Below, piece by piece: positions 34,298 through 44,859 of a DNA stretch of 64,000 nucleotides. A model generated the notes under the pieces. That model had not been told where the DNA came from. It did not search any database and saw only the letters and a program-made list of their open reading frames with translations. The number at the start of each line of letters is the position of its first letter. Position 1 is the first letter of the stretch. The stretch comes from Ligustrum vulgare (taxonomy: Eukaryota; Streptophyta; Magnoliopsida; Lamiales; Oleaceae). The stretch spans positions 42,113,026-42,177,025 of the forward strand of contig OY743176.1 of assembly GCA_963555705.1 (NCBI GenBank). Reading direction: 5' to 3'. Position numbers and translations under genes: made by a program.

Positions 34298-37200
34298 TGT
34301 AGCGCCCCGAGTTCCGTATACTCGATTCACTACGTTATTTTCTGTCTAAATTTTTTTTTTTTTATTTTTTTGCGGAAGAAATAATTGAAATTCATTTTTG
34401 GCAACGTTAAATAAACTGTAATGGCCGCTAAAATTGAAAACATTTATGAAACCATTTGAAATAGTAAATCGAACCATTAATATTGTAAAGAAATTGCCAA
34501 TATCATAATTTCTCAAATAAATGAACTTCTCTAAATTATTCGATTATTTGGAAAATACGGAAATCATTAACGTCAAACTTTCAACCGTTCAACGATTATT
34601 GCCACCATCATTCATCGCTCGCCACCGTCTCCGAAATCTGCAAAACTGTTAAAAAGTAGGGTGAGTATTTCATGGGGGAAATACTCAGTAGACTCATCGC
34701 AAATTAATTTAATTTATAAGATGATTAAACACATAAATCCCGGCTTTTTATAAAACGGGCATTGATAGAGCTTCTTTATAAAACTGCTCTTGATAAAACT
34801 CATATTGTGCATTACAGCACGGGACATATTTTACAAATCATAGGCTCTTTGAAAATAGCTCTTTGAAAACAGCTCTTTGAAAACCATATACTTATAAAAA
34901 CATTTTAATTATGTCAAGCATAATTTCTTTTGAAAGCATAACATAAGATAGGATTTAAATCCTCATAAACATAAATAGACACAAGAATTTTACCGAACTT
35001 AGGTGGCAAGAATTCTTATGCAGTAAAATCATAATAACAGTAAGTTTTCATCATAACATAGGATAATATCGAAATCCTCATAAACATAAGAATTTTACCG
35101 AACTTAGGTGGCAAGAATTCTTATGTAGTAAGTCATAATAACAGTAAGATCATAATAACAGTAAGTTTTCATCATAACATAGGATAATATCGAAATCCTC
35201 ATAAACATAAGAATTTTACCGAACTTAGGTGGCAAGAATTCTTATGTAGTAAGTATACCAAGCATAATTTTTCTGAAATTCATAGGGATCAATTGCATCA
35301 TAACATAAGATAGGATCGAAATCCTCATAAACATATGCGACAGGAATTTTACCGAACTTAGGTGGTAAATCCTCATAAACATATGGAAAGATAGGAATTT
35401 TACCGAACTTCGTGGCAAATCCTCATAAACATAGGAGACACAAGAATGTTACCGAACTTAGGTGGCAAGAATTCTTATGTGTAGCGCTACTAAAACTCCG
35501 GTCCCCTTAACATATCATAACTTATCATATGGGACCCAAAACAATCTTGGTAGATTGATTTCATAGCAATGATCCAAAAAAAACATTTTCGTGAAGCATA
35601 GGGTATACTTACTTTTCGTAAAAACATAAAGTATATTTTCTTTTCATAAAAACATACTTACTTTTCATAACAACATAAGGTATATTTACCTTTCATAAAA
35701 ACATACTTGTTTTTCTTAAAAATTTACTTTCACAAGTCACATGACATTTATATGAAATCATAATTTAAATCAATTAATAAGTGCGAGTCTACCTCAAATC
35801 CGACGAGTGCAAAGTTGAGCGGGAATGACTTCAATTTCTTTAAATTCTCCGTACGCTTCGTCTTAGCCAATAAGTCACTTTAGTCTATCGAATATATAGT
35901 TCAAAATGATAAATTATAATTTGAGGACTAAAATTGATGTTTTGAAAGTTGAGGGACTAAAATGAATACTTTTGAAAGTTCAGGGATTAAAATGAATACT
36001 TTTGAAAGTTGAAGGACTAAAATGATTACTTTGAAAGTTGAGGGACTAAAATGAATATTTTTTAAAAGTTGAAGGACTAAAATGATTACTTTGAAAGTTG
36101 AGGGACTAAAATGAATACTTTTAAAACTTGGGCTTAAAATCAAATTAATAAAATCAGCAGGGACTGAAATGATAAGTTTGAAGCTAAAAGGGCTGGAAAA
36201 ACTCATTTAAAACTTAAGGGCTGAAATTGATAAGTTTAAAAGCTGAAAGGACTGAAATAAAACCTTTTTAAAACATAGGGACTGATTTGAAATAACTTTA
36301 AAACTTCAGGGACTGACGCGCAAATTTTGAAATTAAATAAATAAATCAGATCTTTATCTTCTCTCTCTCTCACAACTCGTTCACTATCTGAATCAGAAAA
36401 TAGAGACTGAGAAGAGAGAAAAGCGAGAGACGAAAGCTGACGAATCCGGCGTTCAATCGGCGATTTTCCGGCGCAACACCGGCGCTGGGTACGGGGAGTG
36501 GCGATGGTGCAATTAGGATAGTTTCTGGGCTGATTTGGGGGCGATTTAAGGTGAAACCGAAGCTAGGGTTCGCGGTTCTTCCGGCGAAGGGAGCGGCGCT
36601 TGAGGTAAGTAACTGGCTCCATTGATTCTTGGGTTTTGATTTTTGGTTTTGGGTGATGATGGCTGTGTGTGTGGTGATGGTTCGGTGTAAGCAGCGCTGC
36701 TGCAGGTGATCCTGGTATTGGGTGGTTCTTGGTTGCGAATGGTGGTGTTGATTGATGATGATGAGTTTGGTGATTCGGAAGTGGTGGTATTTGCAACGTA
36801 AGTGATTGATGAGGTGGTGGGGCTGACCGGTATTGATTTGTGGGGATGATGATAGCAGAGATTGGAAATGGCAGAGGCAGTGTTGAAATGTAATATTTTG
36901 AGGAAATCTGGTGATAGTGAAAATGGTGCAGTGTGATCCGGTTGAACTGTGGTTTTATGAATTGGCTGTGAATTGATTTCTTGGAAGTGTGACAGAGTCA
37001 TGTGATGATGATGATTGGTGGTGCTGCAGGGGTTGAAGTTGGTAGTGAGGATGTTCAGTGGTTTGGTGTAGTGGTTGTTTGTGACATGGCTGAAGGTTGG
37101 CGAATTGGTGGTGCTGGAAGTCATGGAAATCGTGTGTTGGTTTGAGCTGAGGAGAGAGGCTGGTGAGTAGTGGTTGCAGGCTATCCGAATTGGTTTCAGA

Positions 37201-37886
37201 TTGATGTATATGATGGTGGATTGAATCAGAGGTGAGTTGAGAAATGTTTATAACGTTTGGGCTGTGAGGTTGATGATGATGAGGATTCCAATTGTATATA
37301 GAGAGAATTGTGGTGGTGTCCAATCGAGAAGGTAGTGATGATGATGGAGAATATATCAAAATAGAATAAAAATGGTGGAGAATGATGATGATGGAGAGGG
37401 TGGAAAACATCATAATTGGAAGGGTGGTGATGATAATGTTTCAGGGTTGTGGGGTTGGAATTAGTGAAGTATGGGTTGGATGTTGGTGTTTAGTGGAAAG
37501 GGGTGGAAAAAGAAATGGAATTGATTGTGACTTGAAACCATTATGCGTGAGGATGAACTAAGTTATTGAAAATGAGATGGAAAGTGATCAATATGGGGAC
37601 ATAATAATTTTGAGGAGGGAATCATTTGAATGGAATAATTGAGATATTTAAATAAATTTGGAATTCAAAAAATGATTTTGAAAATAATACTTTGAATAAA
37701 TAATTAAAATAATCTAATTTTAGAAATTCGGATTTTAATTTAAAATCGAACAAATTCGATGTTTATTGACTTGGCTAGACGAATCCGTCGCAGCGTTAAC
37801 TTCAAAATAATAGGTGAAATAGTAGCGATACAATTTTCTAAATATTAAAATAATTATTAATTGCGTAAAAATTCTGGGTCGCTATA
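34298..37886 (-). mobile_element. LARD LTR, right copy (5' LTR in element orientation)
   Basis: Nearly identical to 27891-31477. Differences seen include C/T near 34314, G/C near 35980, G/C near 36711, C/A near 36779, T/G near 37029, A/T near 37439 and a shorter T-run near 34352. It shares the non-canonical TATA terminus, so that change was already in the parent element. Confidence 0.88.
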
Positions 37887-37891
37887 CCCGA

Positions 37892-38060
37892 GCCCGAACC
37901 TGGGCAAGGAGCTGAGTTGGTGCCCGAGAGTGATCCCGAGGAAGACCTAGAAGAAGAACTAGAAGAAGAAGAACCTGAAGAAGAAGAACTAGAAGAAGAA
38001 CTTGAAGAGGAACCAGAGGAAGATGCTGAGGAAGCACTAGGGGAAAACTCGGATACTTAG
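37892..38060 (+). pseudogene. ORF upstream of gag, acidic C-terminal part
   Basis: Continuation of the 27535 ORF after the LARD and its duplicated CCCGA. It encodes a Glu-rich tail (PEPEPGQGAELVPESDPEED then repeated Glu-Leu-Glu runs) and ends ENSDT at the TAG at 38058. The strong acidity suggests a basic partner or a disordered spacer. That is only inference. Confidence 0.6.
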
Positions 38061-38295
38061 TCGTGTGTTACCCAGTAGATCACTAGAGTTGATAGTAGAA
38101 TAGGATTTACTTATTTTTTTAAAACTATGTAGCATTTCATGCCCTCCGATCTTTGTGTCCTCACTTGAAGGACTTTGAGTTATTAATAAAGATATTATTT
38201 TAAAAAGGATTTTTTTTTTCATTTGAGTGTTTATTTTATGTTCTTGAAAAAACAAATAAAAATCGAGAAGTTGAATATTTTTCTTTTTTTAGGAA

Positions 38296-39327
38296 ATGTC
38301 GAGGCGTGGAAACAGAAGTGCAGCTGATTAAGCTACCCCAGAACAGGGCCCCACGGCCCAGTCCACGGTTACCAGGGATCTACTCTAGGTAGTACAAGGT
38401 TTGAGGCAAGCTCCTGCAGTCTTCACAGTGCCGATAATAGAAAAATTCAGAAGGTACCGCCCGCCCACATTTGATGGAGGAAATGGTTCGCCAGCTGTTG
38501 AAGAATGGCTACAAACTATCGAGAAAATCTTTAGGCACATATCTTGCCCTGAGGATAAGAAGGTTTTATGTGCTGAGTTCATGTTGGTCGGAAGGGCCGG
38601 CTTTTGGTGGGAGTCAGCATCGCGGACTAGAACCGAACCAGAACAGGCAACTCTAACTTGGGATGAATTTAAAGCTGAGATCAAAGACAAATTCTTCCCA
38701 CAAGCCCTTCGAGACCATAAGGAGACTGAGTTTCTGCGCTTGACTCAGGGAGAGATTGACATAACAGATTACGAGAGAAAATTCGAGGAACTATCACGGT
38801 CTGCTCCACATCTGGTGGAAACTGAGGCTAAAAAGGCTCGTCGATTTGAGAAAGGCCTACGCTCGGAGATCAGAAAAATTGTTAGTTCGCATAAGTTTCC
38901 TACCTATCGAGAGGTTGTAAGGAAAGCTCAGGACGTGGCTTATGCTAGTGTGAAGTATGGAGGACAGTGTTCTGAGAATGAGCGTGGTAAAAGAAAATGG
39001 CAGAACCACAATCAAGATCAGAACATGAACCAAAGCAACGCTCCTAACAAGAAACCCAACAATAAGCCTAATGGAGAACAGATATTAAGTTTTACTCCCT
39101 TATGCACCAAGTTTCAGAAGCCCCATCGCGGGGAGTGTCTATGGGTTAACAGTGTTTGCTACAAATGCGGGAAGCCGGGTCACATGGCAAAGGACTGTCG
39201 CTCTGGGTCAGCTGAGAACAATGGGCATACGGGAAAGGCCAAGGTATTCTCTATGACCCATGAGGACGCCAATCAAGATTCTGATGTGAGCCCAGGTATT
39301 TCTATCAGAAACCCTATATTTTCATAA
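38296..39327 (+). pseudogene. Tekay-like gag pseudogene
   Basis: ATG at 38296 follows a long T-rich tract and AG (38291-38292) that looks like a splice acceptor. Stops at 38329 and near 38384 interrupt the N terminus, and the next 308 codons are open. The Retrotrans_gag domain is clear (RRYRPPTFDGGNGSPAVEEW, DEFKAEIKDKFFPQALRDHK, EFLRLTQGEIDITDYERKFE). A CCHC knuckle, CYKCGKPGHMAKDC, lies near 39160-39200. The tail KAKVFSMTHEDANQDSDVSP is the usual lead-in to protease. It would form the particle core if intact. Confidence 0.88.
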
Positions 39328-40035
39328 CTTTGATGCAACGTGTTATCTAAAGCATGCCTAGCTAGTTCTGAACTAGTAATATTTTCGAGATTAGTATGCC
39401 ATTCTGAGAAACGATTGATACTGATATAATAGCTAGAGCAATACCGATAGATTCTGATGGTTTAGTATTGGGAGTAGATTTACACGTAATTGAGATGACT
39501 GATTATGATGCTAAGTCCATGTCCTTAGAAATCGAAAGGTTCCTTTAGTCAAAGTCCAATGAGATAGCAAAAGTAAAGTTAAGGTCACCTGGGGAAAAGA
39601 AAGAAGATATTCTTTCCAAATACCCAGACCTCCCAGAACATTGAGTTAAACTTTGAGGACGAAATTAATTGAAGTGTGGAAGGTTGTAGTGACCGAGAAA
39701 TTTTCAAAAAAAATTGAAAGTTAGTTACCAAACTTGTCGCTATGACTCTCCAACCTTAACAGTCATTATTTTCAAAACTAGAGCTCTCATCTAGTCATAT
39801 TAATTATTTTAAGATTTTAAGAAAGAAATTTAAATTCGTTTAAACCTTAAAGTCCAAATTTCGATTTTAAATTTTTTCCAATTTCATTATTCGTTTTTAA
39901 ATTCCAATAGTGGTAGACATGATAGTGATGAAGCTACCTGAAATAGAAAGAAGAGATTTTGGTCTCGTGCCCAAATATTTTTAGATCAAGAAAGTTTAAA
40001 ATTTCGAGGACAAAATTATTTTAAGGTGGTAGGGT
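39328..40035 (+). mobile_element. Collapsed pol and chimeric 3' internal end
   Basis: Protease remnants (PIDSDGLVLGVDLHVIEMTD near 39450-39510) are followed after a few codons by the last residues of pol (EDILSKYPDLPEH near 39608-39642), so about 3.5 kb of pol is deleted. A purine tract and a second LTR-like start, TTGTAGTGACCGAGAAATTT, appear at about 39687. They run about 300 bp, and another tract (AATTTCGAGGACAAAATTAT) then leads to the real 3' LTR at 40036. The stretch therefore joins the ends of two related elements. Confidence 0.65.
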
Positions 40036-41354
40036 TGTAGCACCGAGAATTTTCCGTGACTTATTTAAATATTATTTAAACTATGTCGCTACGAATTTGC
40101 CCATTTATTTTTAAACACATTTTCATTTAGCTATTTTAAGTGAAATTAAATTAAATTTATTTTAAATTTATTGTATTCCAATTTCAAAATTTATTAAATG
40201 ATGTCCAAGTCCATTATTTATTTTAAAGTCCAATTTTAAACTAATTGGATTCAAATTCTTTTGAGACCAAATTTTAATTATTTTAGGTCCAACTCCTTAA
40301 GCCCATTTAAAACCCAATAAATCTTTTTCTTGGCCCAAAATTTTGACGGCAAGATTTAAGGTTTCCTAGTTTAACAAATTTTGTTTCCAAAATTCTTCAA
40401 CAATATTTCCAACCTTCACAAGCACTTTCCATACCACAATCAACTTAGAATTTTCCAAAGAAGTTTCCATTGATTTCCGCATTATAGATTATCCCTAAGT
40501 TTCCATGTTTAACCCACGATCAACCAATAAGTAGAACCATCAACCTTCAGCCCACGACACACACAATCCTTCAACTCAAGGTATGCACTTCCCTATCTTC
40601 ATTCTCACACAGTCACACCTCAATAATCGCTGCCTTCTACCCATCGCAACCTCCCCTGCCCACTGCCACAATTCGGAACACACCAACCACCTCCATCATC
40701 CAAACCAACCATCTCCATCATCAAGCCACCACCAAATCGATTCAAACCAACCACTGCCTCAATCAATTTCACAATCAAAGTAACTGCTTTCAATCCACCG
40801 TAATAAAGCCTCAAAATCTCCATAACTAGGAGCCGAACTCAATTTCAACACCTCCAACCAATCGAACCACCATGAGCTGAACCCAAATTTCACAGCCACC
40901 CACATAGGATGCACCCAAACCTCCCACAACTGCCACACAACATCAATCAGACCACCACCATGTTCCCTCACCGTCGGAATCTTCACCGGACAACACTGCC
41001 ACGACGAAACACCAATCACCACCACATGAACCGCCACCGCCAACACTGAGCTCCAAATCGCCCACTGCCCAAAGTTAAGAAAAACCCAAAATCAAACCTA
41101 AAATCCTAAGAATCAGGCTAACCCATAACTTATCTCAATAATGGACAGAGTTCTTCTCCGGAAAACCCATGAACCCAAGCTCCACAACCTCGGTTTGCCT
41201 TCGTTGCACCCAAAAACCACCTCCGCCGCCGCCAACTCGTTGGCGCAAGAGCACCGACAGCCTGACCGGAGGATGACTTCCGTCGGAGGGGCACCCGTCG
41301 CCCCTCTTCTCCAAGCTCTCTCTCTAATGAGAGAGAGAGAGAGAGAGAGAGAGT

Positions 41355-41413
<59 letters not shown>

Positions 41414-42425
41414 TTGTATATTTTTGAAAATTTACCAATTAAGTCCCTTATGTTTCAAAATCTTTTATTTTAGTCCCCACACTTAAAAACGCTCTCTCTC
41501 AGCCCTACAATTTTTTGAAAAACCATGAATCAGTCCCCAATTCCTAAAGTATTGAATTTAACCCTTAGTTTTTAAAATTCGTGATTTAGTCCCCAAGGTT
41601 TCTGAAAATTCTGTTTTAGCCCAACTCTTTTCAAACTAATTATTTTTGATATTCAATTCAACCCCTAAGCTTTTATTTTCATCTTAAAACTTCAAATCCC
41701 AAAATACTAATATTAATTAATTTATTTTTAGGGCTAGACGAGGCGCGAGAACATTAGAAAGTATTTATCCCATTTGCTCAATACTCGAGAAATAAGGTAG
41801 ACTCTTATTTACAAATTTATGTTTTTCAAAAGTGCGCATCAATGATTATTTGGATTATAAGTTTGGCATGTATGATTGTGTTCATGAGAATTACTTGCTT
41901 TCTAAGCATGAGACTATGTTACGAGAATTTACTTGCTTAAATGCATGAGACTTGAACTTGTATTTTATTTACTTGTTCATGAGAATACTGATGATCGTTA
42001 GACACCTGAGACTTGAATATCATGATTATTATGTGTTTTAATTTATAATGTTAAATGATTATTGTGTGCGATTCTATTGAGTATTTCTTTGAAATACTCA
42101 CGTTTTCCAAAACCAATTTTGCAGATGACAGAGTTGGCGGCGAGACGTACGATGGTGGCTATTAATAAGTCTTTAAAATGTTCTATTTCAAATTACAAAT
42201 TTATTTAGTTATTTTTCTATACTCAAACCGTTGAAACTACAAATTTATTTTATTATGTTCAAGTTTAATTTATGTTCGAACATTTTGGCCGTTTGAGTCA
42301 AATTTATAAAATTATGTGAATTGAATTTTTGTTATTAAATTCATTTTCCGCTAAATTATTATTTTTCAAAATTAATTTGAGATGATGAAGTGATGCTCCG
42401 GGCATCTAGAACTCGAGGCGTTACA
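40036..42425 (+). mobile_element. 3' LTR of the Tekay-like element
   Basis: Begins TGTAGCACCGAGAATTTTCC and ends CTCGAGGCGTTACA. It is colinear with the 5' LTR at roughly 95 percent identity by eye. It is longer mainly because of a (GA)n(AT)n microsatellite at about 41333-41410. The antisense GTAAGT of the 5' LTR is ATAAGT here (41130 region). Confidence 0.88.
41333..41410. repeat. (GA)n(AT)n microsatellite
   Basis: About 22 bp of GA followed, after a GTTG interruption, by about 50 bp of AT, in the 3' LTR only. The 5' LTR has just a short CT run here. Confidence 0.93.
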
Positions 42426-44444
42426 TGCAGTCTCTGCATCCCTCTTATCTCGCTGCGCATCCATCACAGAAGATTCTACCTCATCTATAAGGGCCAACGC
42501 CCTAGCATTCATGGCCTTGGTAGCGAGTAGTTTCCGGGTAGGAGTGGCACTGGAAGAAAAGGTGGACCAGCCCTCAGTCCAAAATTGCTCCATTGTCAAG
42601 GCGGCCCTGGCAGGTGGAGAGTTGGGAGAGTCAAATAGGCTGGGATCAAAAGTGACGTCCCTAGGAAGGACACTGGCCTTAATTTGTTTAAGCTCCTCGA
42701 TCTCCGTAGGGTTCACGTAATAACCCACCCTAGGAATTGACACGACGGGCTCATTTTCTAACCCTTGCATTTCTAGTGGTGGGGGTGCAGAGCTAGTATC
42801 CTTGCCCCTTCTCAGCCTCCTTTTTTGGCTCCTTCTCCCTTCTGGAGCCACCACGGTCCAACCTTTTCCCCTTCCCAGTAACACAGGCCCTCTTAGGGTT
42901 GACCTCCTCCCCAAGGTCTGGCTGCTGCGGGCCAATAGGCAGTAAAGTTGGAGGTGGCAGCAGTGCTGGGAGAGGACCTTCAAGTTGGGCCGTGGATGCT
43001 TCAGATACCTCTTTCGAGACCTCCACTTGGAGATTGGCAAGCACTACCTTCTGCTTTCTTTCTACCTCGCTACATGGCGAAGGGCAGGAGGAATCTTCTT
43101 GGACATTAGCCCCTTCAGAGAAATCTTGGGGAAGTCCTTGGAACCTAGTAGCAGAGAAGGGAAGATGAGCTTCAGAATGCTATAATAGAAGTAATAGAGA
43201 AGATAAAGGGTTTTACTCACTCATGGCTGTCATAAGGCCGTGTTTGACAAAGAGCTTGTTTTGCTGGATGACTCTTTGAAAAGTGCCTCGGAAAGCAAAT
43301 AAACGCCTCACTGCTGATAAATCCGTGTCGGAGAGGAGGCAGGAAAAAGTGGACCCTGGTATAACAAACAGAGTAAGAAAGCAAGTTAAAGGTGATGAAC
43401 AAAAAATGTGAAGCATAGAGCACGCGCACAACACTTGAAAAAGTGAAACAAAAGTAAGACTCACGCGGAGAGGAAAGAGTTCGAGGAAAGGTGATCTTGG
43501 GAGTAGGGTCCACAGGTGAGCTTTGCCACTCCCCCGCAACCAAAAACCACTAGTTCCTCCAATTTTTTATGGAGGTAGGGTGCCCAGTGATGATTGGGGG
43601 GGGGGGGGGGGTAAGAGCCCCTGGGAGATAGATAATACCAGTCTTTAACATCTAACCTCACGTCCTTATCCCTCCTAACAGATTTCTTCAGGGTATATAA
43701 GGTGTGTATTATATGTAGTGAGATGGGGTAGTCCGAGTTGACCTCTTGCCACACCAGCCAAGTGCCGACTGCTTGTGTCCAGAAGTTTGGAGCTAACTGG
43801 TAAGGGCATAGGTTGTAGCTCTTAAGTAGCTCCCTAAAGAAAGGGTGGAAGGGAAGCCTCATCCCACAAGACAAAGCATCGTAGAAAATCGCCACATGGT
43901 CTGGGGGAGGGCTGCAAGGTCGGTAATAAGGTGTGGGATGGACTAACCGAACCCCTTCTGGTATTCTGAATTTTGCAGAAGCACCTGCCAAATCGATACC
44001 CCGGATCTCCGAAGCTAATTCACTGCTTTCCCATAACTCCGGGTTCGGATCAGGATCCACATGGTACCCCGACACTTTGTTCACATGGTCAACCCAACCT
44101 TCAACTCGGGTAATCTCCTCCTCGGATAACCCTAACTCCTCTCTATGTGCCCTAAATGGGGCCCTTGCACCCAAACCAAGGTCTTGTTGACCGGATGAGG
44201 AGCCTTCCGCCTCTTCTCTCCTCAAGTCTCTGTCACGCTTGCTTGGAAGTTCTCGCAATGAAGCCTCCTCCTCAGAAGATAAGTGAGCCATGTAGGTTTG
44301 GTTCTTTTCTTCTTCACCGTCAGAATCATCCAAATAAATTATACTGCTATATTTTCTATTCCTCCGCTTAATATGCTCCCTAAAGAAGCGAGAACTAAAA
44401 ACCGACAAAGACAATGGCCTAAAACTTCTGATAGGAATCACCAT
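42426..44444 (-). pseudogene. Tat antisense ORF, 5' part (Transposase_28-like)
   Basis: ATG at 44444 opens a 327-codon reading. A 'putative gypsy-type transposon' (Transposase_28) domain is recognisable (VAIFYDALSCGMRLPFHPF, LAPNFWTQAVGTWLVW). Plausible introns follow on the minus strand: GTGAGT at 43464 to CCAG at 43356 (109 nt), and GTGAGT at 43220 to CTAG at 43145 (76 nt). The last part encodes DAQRDKRDAETA and then joins 24863 across the nested insertion in frame. A run of about 16 G at 43595-43610 (poly-Pro codons) may shift the frame. Antisense ORFs of this type are typical of Tat elements, and their role is unknown. Confidence 0.78.
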
Positions 44445-44859
44445 TGCCAGTAACTCCTATGAATCCGTTCCCCCAACTCTTTCCATTTTTTCTTAAAAGT
44501 CCAAACTTACCCAAAGGAGAACAAAAATAAAAAAAAGGAATTTTCAAACAAGCACTCAAAGGTTAAAAATCAAACTAATTTTCAAAATCAGTTTTTTTTT
44601 TTTATTTATTTATTGGAATCAAGTTTTGTAATTAATTACAATTGTAACTTTATTTTGATTTTGTTATTAATTACAATTGTACCTCATGAATTAGTAAAAT
44701 ATTAGTGTAATTCGTAATTTGTAATTAATTACATTAATATAATTTGTAATCAGTCATAGCTACAATCGTTGTCGTCGAACCACCGTCGAAAATACAATTG
44801 TAACTTTATTTAGTTTTGTAATTAATTACAATTGTAACTTTATTTCAATTTGTAATTAG
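44445..44859. other. Tat 3' margin and AT-rich palindromic repeats
   Basis: Up to about 44560 this may be upstream sequence of the antisense ORF. From 44600 a motif, TAATTAATTACAATTGTAAC, recurs about four times with variants, made of overlapping palindromes (TTAATTAA, CAATTG). It is broken at 44860 by the solo LTR and similar sequence resumes at 47457. No gene is seen, and no Tat 3' LTR. Confidence 0.55.

Larger units (their letters stand above)
27891..37886 (-). mobile_element. LARD-like non-autonomous retrotransposon (3.6 kb LTRs)
   Basis: Two nearly identical LTRs of 3587 and 3589 bp flank only 2.8 kb of non-coding internal DNA, with a perfect target duplication CCCGA (27886-27890 and 37887-37891). 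The orientation is minus. The primer-binding site (complement of 34283-34296, TTGGTATCAGAGC) abuts the right LTR, and the purine tract (complement of about 31480-31515) abuts the left. Long LTRs with no coding domain fit the large retrotransposon derivative class. By eye the LTRs differ at about six substitutions plus a T-run, indicating very recent insertion. Leader and LTR similarity tie it to the Tekay-like host element. Confidence 0.9.
24869..42425 (+). mobile_element. Tekay/Del-like retrotransposon, pol-deleted, hosting the LARD
   Basis: LTRs of 2315 bp (24869-27183) and 2390 bp (40036-42425) are flanked by TGTAG (24864-24868) and TGCAG (42426-42430), a 5-bp duplication with one later substitution. 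Internal content is a tRNA-iMet-type primer-binding site, a novel ORF upstream of gag, gag with a CCHC knuckle, a protease remnant, the last few pol codons and a polypurine tract. RT, RNase H and integrase are gone. The LTRs differ at numerous sites, so it is older than the LARD inserted in it at 27891. Confidence 0.88.
8261..44560 (+). mobile_element. Tat-lineage Ty3/gypsy retrotransposon hosting nested insertions
   Basis: The outermost element of a nest. In order it has a 5' LTR (split), primer-binding site, gag, protease, RT, RNase H, a second archaeal-type RNase H and integrase. A long minus-strand ORF with a 'putative gypsy-type transposon' (Transposase_28) domain follows. The double RNase H and the antisense ORF between pol and the 3' LTR are hallmarks of the Tat lineage (Grande, RIRE2 and relatives). 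Athila (8869-17259) and a Tekay-like element (24869-42425) are inserted in it. No 3' LTR was found. Sequence attributable to the element fades near 44560, so it is truncated on the right. Stops and frameshifts make it inactive. Confidence 0.85.
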
